A stretch of DNA of 24,886 bases from an uncultured Lachnospiraceae bacterium (lineage in GTDB: Bacteria; Bacillota; Clostridia; Lachnospirales; Lachnospiraceae): the NCBI GenBank assembly GCA_905236275.1, contig CAJOPI010000252.1:1-24886 (forward strand), in the 5' to 3' direction. Made by a program: the position numbers and the translations under genes. This document shows, one piece after another, positions 15,101-21,897 of the stretch (its first letter is position 1; each line of letters begins with the position of its first letter). A model generated the notes under the pieces. The model searched no databases. It was given only the letters and a program-made list of their open reading frames with translations, and was not told the origin of the DNA.

Positions 15101-16750
15101 ATGAGAAAGAGATGTCTCGCTTTTATTCTGGTAACGTTGCTCCTCACGATGGGAATAGCAGGCTGCGGAAGTTCATCAGAGGACGAAAAAAATTCTGCAA
15201 ATGACGGAAACACAACTGTAACTGCTGATGAGGACAAAACCTTGCGGCTTGCAATCGGTTCAGATATTGTCAGCATGGATGCGCATAGAACGACCAATGA
15301 CTACCTTGTACCAATGAATGTTTTCGACACGCTTTTTTCTATAATAAAGGACGAAAACGGAAATACAGAAATCGTAAACAGTCTTGTCGACAGCTATGAG
15401 ATATCAGAAGATGGACTAAAATATGATTTTCGACTAAAAGACGGTATTGTTTTTTCGGACGGGACTCCTCTCAAGGCATCTGATGTGAAGTTTACATTTG
15501 AGAGGATTTTGACTTTACCGGAAAGTGCGCAGACAGACTTTGTAATTGCTATCGACGGGGCACGGGAACTGCTTGACGGAAAAGCAGAGGAATTAACTGG
15601 TGTAACTGTTGCTGATGACCTCAATTTTACTATAACCCTTGCCGAACCCTTTGCCGGGTTTCTTTCCCAGCTGGCAGCACCGTCAACAGTTATTTATTCG
15701 GAAAAGCTGGTAACGGAAGCGGGAGATGATTTTGGAAATGTTCCCGAAAAGACCATAGGTACAGGTCCCTATATCGTTAAGGAATGGAATAGGGGGAGCG
15801 GACTTGTATTTGAGGTTAATCCGCTTTACTGGGAACAGGAACCCTCCGCAAAAAGGGTAGAAGTATCAGTTATGGAATCACAGGCGATGAACATGGCGTT
15901 CCAGAAGGGCGATATTGATATCATAGATTGTCTGAGACTGGACTCGGCGGTAGTTGACAGCACCTATAAGACAGAAGCCTATAAGGACAGGCTGGTCTCT
16001 GTAGACCGTGTGGGACTTAACTATTTTACCCTCAATGAAAAAATAGAGCCCTTAAATAACGTAAAGGTAAGGCATGCCATACAGCTGGCTATTGACAGGG
16101 AGTCAATACTAAATTCCATTTATGGCGGTGACGGCAAGTTAGAAGATGGTATATATCCGTCCGGTTGTATTGGCTATAGCGATGAGAATCAGGGATGGCT
16201 TAAATATGACCCGGAGGCAGCAAAAGACCTGCTTAAAAAGGCGGGCTATGCAGATGGCTTTGATATGGAAATTGCAGTTGATTCATCCGCAAACGGAGCA
16301 GTCAACAGTACAGTAGAAATAATAGCGCAGAACCTTTCTGACATAGCTATCAAAGCAGATATAAAAACGATGGATCATGCAAGCTGGCTTGACTTAAGAA
16401 ACAGCGGAGATATGCCGTCATTTATGGCACTTTGGTTACTGGATATCAATGACCCTGATAATATAGTATACACTTTCTTTGGAAGCAGGGAAAATACAGT
16501 TATCCGTTCGAATAACTATCCGGACAGTGAAGTTATATCAAGAGTGGCGGCTGCAAGGGCTATAGTCGATGAAGAAGAGCGCATGGAAGAATATGCCGCT
16601 TTAGAGAAGAAGCTTGTCGAGGAAGATGCGGTATGGGTTCCAATGTTTTCACTGAAGCATCTCTATGTAAAAGGTGAGCGGGTTGAAAGCTTCACGCCCC
16701 ATTGGGCAGGCTGGAGTGATGTATATTTTACGGGGGTTACATTAAAATAA
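15101..16750 (+). CDS. Peptide/nickel ABC transporter substrate-binding lipoprotein (family 5)
   Basis: This is the ligand-capturing subunit of the importer, lipid-anchored outside the membrane. The 549-residue protein has a signal peptide with lipobox IAGC (Cys22), an acidic linker, then the SBP_bac_5 fold. The signature GTGPYIVKEW is at 220-229, with LKDGIVFSDGTPLKASDVKF near 112-131 and NNVKVRHAIQLAIDRESIL in the middle. The length is close to OppA and NikA. GGAGG lies six bases before the ATG. The ligand is not decided by sequence: dipeptides, oligopeptides, nickel chelates and other small compounds are all used by this family. One base separates it from the first permease gene. Confidence 0.93.
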   Translation: MRKRCLAFILVTLLLTMGIAGCGSSSEDEKNSANDGNTTVTADEDKTLRLAIGSDIVSMDAHRTTNDYLVPMNVFDTLFSIIKDENGNTEIVNSLVDSYEISEDGLKYDFRLKDGIVFSDGTPLKASDVKFTFERILTLPESAQTDFVIAIDGARELLDGKAEELTGVTVADDLNFTITLAEPFAGFLSQLAAPSTVIYSEKLVTEAGDDFGNVPEKTIGTGPYIVKEWNRGSGLVFEVNPLYWEQEPSAKRVEVSVMESQAMNMAFQKGDIDIIDCLRLDSAVVDSTYKTEAYKDRLVSVDRVGLNYFTLNEKIEPLNNVKVRHAIQLAIDRESILNSIYGGDGKLEDGIYPSGCIGYSDENQGWLKYDPEAAKDLLKKAGYADGFDMEIAVDSSANGAVNSTVEIIAQNLSDIAIKADIKTMDHASWLDLRNSGDMPSFMALWLLDINDPDNIVYTFFGSRENTVIRSNNYPDSEVISRVAAARAIVDEEERMEEYAALEKKLVEEDAVWVPMFSLKHLYVKGERVESFTPHWAGWSDVYFTGVTLK

Positions 16751-16751
16751 T

Positions 16752-17669
16752 ATGGCATGGTTTGCGAAAAGGCTCTTAGGGATATTGCTGGTTCTCTTAG
16801 AGATTATGTTCCTGATTTTCATTATGCTCAGGGTTATTCCGGGAGATCCGGCTTCGGTGCTTTTAAATGAACATGTAAGTCCTGCGGCCATCGAAAAACT
16901 GACAGTCAGTATGGGACTTGATAAAAGCCTGTCGGAGCAATTTATAGACTATCTGAAGGATGCATTGAGGGGAGATTTCGGACTAAGCTATTATCTGCAC
17001 AAAAATGTGGGAGAGCTCATTTACGAGGCATTTCCTTATACGGCGAGACTTGCCTGTATGGCGGCAGTCTTTGCATGGAGCTTTGGGATAGTTTCGGGAA
17101 TTGTTTCCGTTATGTATCATGATCGAATCCTTGATTACCTTTTTAGGGGCTTGTCACTTTTGGGAATATCTGTTCCTATCTTCATGGTTGCAATGTTTTT
17201 GCAGTATTTAATCTACTACAGGCTCGGTATGCTTCCGCTTAACTTTAACGGTTCTTTTGTATCGCTGTTGCTTCCTGCCGTTGCACTTGGCTGGGACAGC
17301 GCGGGCAGCGTTGCGAGAATAACGAGATCACAGCTTATGGAACAGATGGGTGAGCCCTACATTGATACTGCAAAAGCAAAGGGGCTTTATTTTTCAAGAG
17401 CCGTATTGAGACATGCACTCAGAAATGCGATTTTACCGGTCATAACGGTGATGGCTCTGCAGCTTTCAGGAATGCTTTCGGGAGCAGTTATCACAGAAAG
17501 TATTTTTGGTGTCCCGGGTATTGGTCGACTCGCACTGACAGCAATACAGACACGTGATATGCCACTCCTTCAGGGAACGGTACTTTTCAGTGCGTTTCTT
17601 ATAGCAGTCGGAAATCTGCTGGCTGACCTTATAAACAGCATACTTGATCCGAGGCGAGGACTAAAATGA
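16752..17669 (+). CDS. Peptide/nickel ABC transporter permease (DppB/NikB-like)
   Basis: This is the first of two channel-forming permeases of the importer. The 305-residue protein begins with a membrane helix (RLLGILLVLLEIMFLIFIML) followed by the family-typical RVIPGDPA. About five more helices follow, as well as the ATPase-docking loop YIDTAKAKGLYFSRAVLRHA. The C-terminal GVPGIGRLALTAI and DPRRGLK are standard. It starts one base after the binding-protein stop and overlaps the next gene by four bases (ATGA), a pattern of tight coupling. Confidence 0.94.
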   Translation: MAWFAKRLLGILLVLLEIMFLIFIMLRVIPGDPASVLLNEHVSPAAIEKLTVSMGLDKSLSEQFIDYLKDALRGDFGLSYYLHKNVGELIYEAFPYTARLACMAAVFAWSFGIVSGIVSVMYHDRILDYLFRGLSLLGISVPIFMVAMFLQYLIYYRLGMLPLNFNGSFVSLLLPAVALGWDSAGSVARITRSQLMEQMGEPYIDTAKAKGLYFSRAVLRHALRNAILPVITVMALQLSGMLSGAVITESIFGVPGIGRLALTAIQTRDMPLLQGTVLFSAFLIAVGNLLADLINSILDPRRGLK

Positions 17670-18496
17670 ATAATATAAAATCCTTAATCAAAAACAGGTC
17701 AGTGTTTATACCGGCAGCTATTATAATTTTTATAGTTTTATTAGCTATAATTGCCCCGTTTGTGACAGGTTATGACGAAACAGGTCAGAACCTTTTGAGC
17801 CGTCTGATGCCGCCTGGAAACGGTCATATTTTCGGAACAGACGAACTTGGAAGGGATGTCTTTACAAGAATGCTTTATGGGACGAGAGTATCCCTGTCCA
17901 TTGCCCTGATACCTACATTGGCAGCATTGGCAGCAGGTACACTGCTGGGCATAATAGCTGCATATTTTGGCGGCTGGCAAGATTTTCTTATCATGCGTAT
18001 GGCAGACATAATGCTGTCGATACCGGGGATGCTTTTAGCAATGGTTGTACTATATACATTCGGAGGGTCTTTATTATCGGTTTATATCGCGATAGTCCTT
18101 ATCGAATGGGGCAGCATTGCAAGAGTCGTTAACGAGACGAGTTCTGTAATACTGGAAAATGATTATGTACTTGCAGCAAAATCAATGGGTGTCAGGGGTG
18201 TAATGATCGTTTTGAGGCATATCCTTCCAAATCTCGTGCCAACACTAATCGTGCTGTTTACTATAAATATTCCGTCTTCTATCCTTTCCGAAAGTGCTCT
18301 TAGTTTTTTAGGAATTGGAATACAGCCTCCAAAAGTTTCATTAGGACTTATGGCAGGTGCTTCAAAAGAGTTTTTGTTCCAGATGCCATGGCTGTCTCTT
18401 GCTCCGGCAGGAATGATCATGCTCTTATCGCTCTCCTTCAATTTCTTAGGTGATGCATTAAGAGAGCTGCTCGATCCGAAAAGGAGGGAAGTATGA
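17666..18496 (+). CDS. Peptide/nickel ABC transporter permease (DppC/NikC-like)
   Basis: This is the second permease subunit. The 276-residue protein has an N-terminal membrane helix, then the extracytoplasmic GTDELGRDVFTRMLYGTRVSL signature of the DppC group, and the docking loop DYVLAAKSMGVRGVMIVLRH. It ends with the usual NFLGDALRELLDPK. The length is close to NikC and somewhat short for DppC, which does not settle the substrate. It overlaps both neighbours by four bases. Confidence 0.94.
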   Translation: MNNIKSLIKNRSVFIPAAIIIFIVLLAIIAPFVTGYDETGQNLLSRLMPPGNGHIFGTDELGRDVFTRMLYGTRVSLSIALIPTLAALAAGTLLGIIAAYFGGWQDFLIMRMADIMLSIPGMLLAMVVLYTFGGSLLSVYIAIVLIEWGSIARVVNETSSVILENDYVLAAKSMGVRGVMIVLRHILPNLVPTLIVLFTINIPSSILSESALSFLGIGIQPPKVSLGLMAGASKEFLFQMPWLSLAPAGMIMLLSLSFNFLGDALRELLDPKRREV

Positions 18497-19506
18497 GTAG
18501 AGATATACTTCTGGAAATAAAAAACTTAACAGTGTCGGTTAAAAAGGACGGGAAAGACTTCCCCATTGTTAAGGGCGTGGATATTGAGGTTCCGAGAGGG
18601 AAGATTGTAGGTATCGTTGGTGAGTCAGGCTGTGGAAAGAGTATGACAGCAAAGTCGATAAACGGGATACTGCCGAGAGCTGCGAGGATAACAGGCGGCT
18701 CAATTATCTGGCATGATAAAAACGGTGAAGAGAGAGACCTTAGCAGTCTTTCGGAGAAGAAGCTCAGAACCATATGCGGCTCTGAAATCAGCATGGTATT
18801 TCAGGAACCAATGACCTCGCTCAATCCTATGATGCGGATAGGTAAGCAGGTAGAGGAGGTTCTTTTGATACATGGGCTTGCCAAAAGCAAAGCTGAAGCA
18901 AAGGAAAAGGTCATTAAAATGCTTGATGAGGTTGGAATAGCAGAACCGGAGCTCCGCTACAATTCCTTTCCTCACGAGCTGTCGGGCGGAATGAGACAGC
19001 GGGTTATAATCGCTATGGCGGTTATCGCAGAACCGAAGCTCTTAATAGCTGACGAGCCTACCACTGCACTTGATGTAACAATTGAGGCGCAGATATTAAA
19101 GCTTATCCGAAAAATGTGCGAAATCCATTCAATGAGCGTTATCATAATTACCCACAATATGGGTGTGGTGTCGAAGATATGTGATGATGCTTACGTGATG
19201 TATATGGGAAGGATTATGGAGCACAGCACGACTGAGAGGCTTTTCAGACGACCGGTGCACCCTTATACGAGGGGGCTTTTGTCCTCTATCCCGAGGATAG
19301 GAGAGGATAAAGAATATTTAGAAACGATACCCGGGAATATACCGGAGATAGATAAGGAAATCAGGGGGTGTGAATTTTGCCTGAGATGCAGTGATGATAT
19401 TCAGTCATGCTTTTTTGAAAAGCCGGAGGAGAAGGAGATAGAAGAGGGGCATTTTGTAAGATGCCATTCGGTTGAAGTGCTTCGTGGAGGCAGTAAGGTC
19501 TTATGA
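18493..19506 (+). CDS. Peptide/nickel ABC transporter ATP-binding protein (DppD/OppD-like)
   Basis: This is the first of two ATPases that power import from the cytoplasmic side. The 337 residues show Walker A GESGCGKS (43-50), signature LSGGMRQR, Walker B LLIADEPTTALD and the switch histidine in IITHN. The C-terminal oligopeptide-transporter tail carries Cys at 293, 296, 299, 306 and 324. The usual pattern for this group has four such positions, and some homologues bind an iron-sulfur cluster there; here there is one extra Cys (296). It overlaps both flanking genes by four bases. Confidence 0.94.
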   Translation: MSRDILLEIKNLTVSVKKDGKDFPIVKGVDIEVPRGKIVGIVGESGCGKSMTAKSINGILPRAARITGGSIIWHDKNGEERDLSSLSEKKLRTICGSEISMVFQEPMTSLNPMMRIGKQVEEVLLIHGLAKSKAEAKEKVIKMLDEVGIAEPELRYNSFPHELSGGMRQRVIIAMAVIAEPKLLIADEPTTALDVTIEAQILKLIRKMCEIHSMSVIIITHNMGVVSKICDDAYVMYMGRIMEHSTTERLFRRPVHPYTRGLLSSIPRIGEDKEYLETIPGNIPEIDKEIRGCEFCLRCSDDIQSCFFEKPEEKEIEEGHFVRCHSVEVLRGGSKVL

Positions 19507-20285
19507 AGGATAAATTAATAATTGCTGATGGCATGAATAAGAGCTACCGAATAGGAAGGGGAAAGCTCCATCATGCTGTAAGGGATGTGAGTTTCGAAAT
19601 CTACAGGGGTGAAACTCTGGCATTGGTGGGTGAGTCCGGCTGCGGAAAAAGTACTCTTGCGAAACTGATTATGAGACTTATAGAGGCAGACAGTGGGGAG
19701 ATTTATTTTGACGGCAATAAAATATCCGCCCTGTCGGAAAAAGACTTCAGACCCTATCGCAGACGAATGCAGATGGTTTTTCAGGACCCGGCATCTTCAC
19801 TTAATCCGCGAATGAAGATAAAGGACATTATAGCGGAACCTGTAAGGACATGGCATCTTTATGAAAGTAAGGGGGAAGTAGAAGAGAGGGTAAAAGAGCT
19901 CCTTGATATGGTCGAACTAAAGGAAAGTGCGTTGGAACGTTTTCCTAATCAGTTTTCCGGCGGACAGAAGCAGCGTATTGCAATCGCACGTGCAATTGCT
20001 CTGTCGCCGGAGCTTCTGGTATGTGATGAGTCGGTTTCGGCACTTGACGTTTCCGTACAGGCACAGATTTTAAATCTCTTAAAAAGGCTGAAAAAAGAAC
20101 TGGGGCTTTCCTGTCTTTTTATCAGCCATGATCTGTCTGTGGTAAATTTCATCGCAGACAGGGTCTGCGTGATGAGAGATGGAGGAATATGCGAAGAAGG
20201 GAATACGGCTGATATTTATGCCGCTCCAAAGCATGAATATACAAAATACCTGCTTTCCTCTATTCCCCAAATACCTCAATACTGA
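19503..20285 (+). CDS. Peptide/nickel ABC transporter ATP-binding protein (DppF/NikE-like)
   Basis: This is the second ATPase. The 260-residue protein has Walker A GESGCGKS (43-50), signature FSGGQKQR, Walker B LLVCDESVSALD and the switch histidine in FISHD. The Walker B region has Ser where Pro is common, but the catalytic Glu is kept. It ends soon after the ATPase domain and lacks the Cys-containing tail of full-length OppF, a size more like NikE. Its last ten bases overlap the end of the convergent MATE gene, and no terminator separates them. Confidence 0.93.
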   Translation: MKDKLIIADGMNKSYRIGRGKLHHAVRDVSFEIYRGETLALVGESGCGKSTLAKLIMRLIEADSGEIYFDGNKISALSEKDFRPYRRRMQMVFQDPASSLNPRMKIKDIIAEPVRTWHLYESKGEVEERVKELLDMVELKESALERFPNQFSGGQKQRIAIARAIALSPELLVCDESVSALDVSVQAQILNLLKRLKKELGLSCLFISHDLSVVNFIADRVCVMRDGGICEEGNTADIYAAPKHEYTKYLLSSIPQIPQY

Positions 20286-21655
20286 TATTTCTTTTTCTTT
20301 ACCTTGAAGAAGAAAAATGTCATGATAACTGCCAGTATTTCAGAACCAACGATAGAATACCAAACGCCGTAATATGCCGCCTCATAGCTTGAGCCAAAGA
20401 GATGGAAGAAAATCACAGGCACTATGATAATTGTTGCAAGGTTGAACACGAGGGTTCGAACAAGGGAAATAAAGCCTGAAGAAAAACCATCATTGAGCGC
20501 AGTAAAAAAGCCGGAACCATAGGTTGGTATGCCCTTGAACAGGAAGGACAGGGTAAATATCGATAGACCGTCCACAGTAATCTGAAGAAGTGTTTCATCT
20601 CCATGAGCAAAGATAGATGCCAGAGGAGTTGCCAGCAGTTCAATAAGAATAGTAGCGATAATACTGAATCCAATCACAATGCTCAGGCTCTTTTTATGCA
20701 GATTTTTTAGGGCAACGGTATTTTTCGCACCATAGTTAAATGCGATAAGAGGTGCGACTCCGACAGTATATCCGCCTGCAAGGGCGCAGAAGATAGTGTT
20801 TACGTAACCGACAGTACCGAAGGCAGCAACACCCATATCACCAATCATATACAGGAATAGGGAATTGTAAACAATGTTGATAAAAGATGCTGACACGTTG
20901 GTAAAGAATTCTGAAATACCGTTTCCACAGGTTTGTGTAATATAACTCAGCCTGAATACGGGTTTTCTGAGTCTTAGACTGCTGTTATTTTTTGAGAAGA
21001 AATAAAGCAGAGGAATCAGACCACCGACAACAAGGCCACATGCGGTTGCGGTCGCAGCTCCCTCAACGGCTTTGATCGGGTCTCCGTTGGCAAAAACGCC
21101 AACAAGGAGAAAGTCTCCGCCAATATTGACGATACCGGCAAGCAGTGTATCAACCATTCCCATCTTTGGTATGCCTGCACATACAAAGAAACTCTGGAAA
21201 AAGAACTGGAGCATGAAAAGAGTTATCGCAGGAATTACAATATGAGCGTAGGCCATGCAGAATGGAATCATTTCCTCAGTCGTTCCCAAAGCACGCAGTA
21301 AGGGTTCCACAATAAACCACAAAACGACTGAAAGGGTAACGCCTATTCCTATCAACGTATAAGACACCAGTGAGAATATCCTGTTTGCTCCTTCAGGATC
21401 GCCTTCGCCCATGACCTTGGAAACCAGCGCGGTTCCTCCCGTACCAAACATGAAACCGATCGAAGCGACTACAAGAAAAATAGGTCCCACCTGGTTGATA
21501 GCAGCAAATGCGGTTGTTCCTCCGAAATTGGAAACAAACACGCCGTCAACAATCGAATAGACGGAAGAGATAAGCAATGCAATAATAGTGGGAATGGTAT
21601 ACAGGATCAGTTTTCCTATAGACAGGTCTTGCGCGGTTGAATTGTTTTCACTCAT
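20276..21655 (-). CDS. MATE-family efflux transporter
   Basis: MATE proteins export drugs or metabolites by sodium or proton antiport across the cytoplasmic membrane. The 459-residue protein has about 12 hydrophobic segments in two similar halves, starting with LSIGKLILYTIPTIIALLISSVYSIVD, and includes the family-typical FVSNFGGTTAFAAINQVGPIF and FMFGTGGTALVSK. It resembles the MepA/DinF-like clostridial group. The frame stays open to an ATG at 21715, but a TATAAT box covers exactly that position and GAGGAG lies nine bases before the ATG at 21655, so the shorter start is preferred. The substrate is unknown. Confidence 0.92.
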   Translation of the reverse strand: MSENNSTAQDLSIGKLILYTIPTIIALLISSVYSIVDGVFVSNFGGTTAFAAINQVGPIFLVVASIGFMFGTGGTALVSKVMGEGDPEGANRIFSLVSYTLIGIGVTLSVVLWFIVEPLLRALGTTEEMIPFCMAYAHIVIPAITLFMLQFFFQSFFVCAGIPKMGMVDTLLAGIVNIGGDFLLVGVFANGDPIKAVEGAATATACGLVVGGLIPLLYFFSKNNSSLRLRKPVFRLSYITQTCGNGISEFFTNVSASFINIVYNSLFLYMIGDMGVAAFGTVGYVNTIFCALAGGYTVGVAPLIAFNYGAKNTVALKNLHKKSLSIVIGFSIIATILIELLATPLASIFAHGDETLLQITVDGLSIFTLSFLFKGIPTYGSGFFTALNDGFSSGFISLVRTLVFNLATIIIVPVIFFHLFGSSYEAAYYGVWYSIVGSEILAVIMTFFFFKVKKKKYQY

Positions 21656-21714
21656 TTTAGCCAGCTCCTCGTTGTTTCTTGACATTAATCGGTAAAAATT
21701 GCAATTATGCAACA

Positions 21715-21743
21715 ATTATAACATATGGCTGTTGAAAATCCAA
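21715..21743 (-). promoter_or_regulatory. Promoter of the MATE gene
   Basis: On the minus strand TTGGAT (21738-21743) and a perfect TATAAT (21715-21720) are 17 bases apart. The predicted start is near 21708, about 50 bases before the start codon. An inverted repeat TGGTAA-AAA-TTACCA (21749-21763) lies just upstream of the -35 box. The word GGTAAAAATT occurs both there (21750-21759) and in the leader (21691-21700). Confidence 0.65.
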
Positions 21744-21817
21744 GTATATGGTAAAAATTACCAAGATAAACGCATAAAAACGCATCAAAAATATTAAATA
21801 TTTCTATTAACTGGAAG

Positions 21818-21855
21818 GGTAGACATCGGAGTCTTTATATACTCCGATGTCTACC
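21818..21855. repeat. Perfect 15-bp stem-loop downstream of the protease gene
   Basis: GGTAGACATCGGAGT (21818-21832) and ACTCCGATGTCTACC (21841-21855) are exactly complementary around an eight-base loop. It lies 43 bases past the stop of the M16 gene. Neither strand has a T run after it, so it is not a textbook terminator. It may protect the 3' end of the mRNA or be a dispersed palindromic repeat. Confidence 0.7.
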
Positions 21856-21897
21856 TGCCTGAGAAGTCCTTAAAAACCCTGCTCGTATCGCCTTCAA

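Noticed and set aside
21656..21715. Longer start for the MATE gene
   Set aside because: The upstream ATG lies within the TATAAT box, so it would not be on the transcript; the ATG at 21655 has GAGGAG at good spacing.
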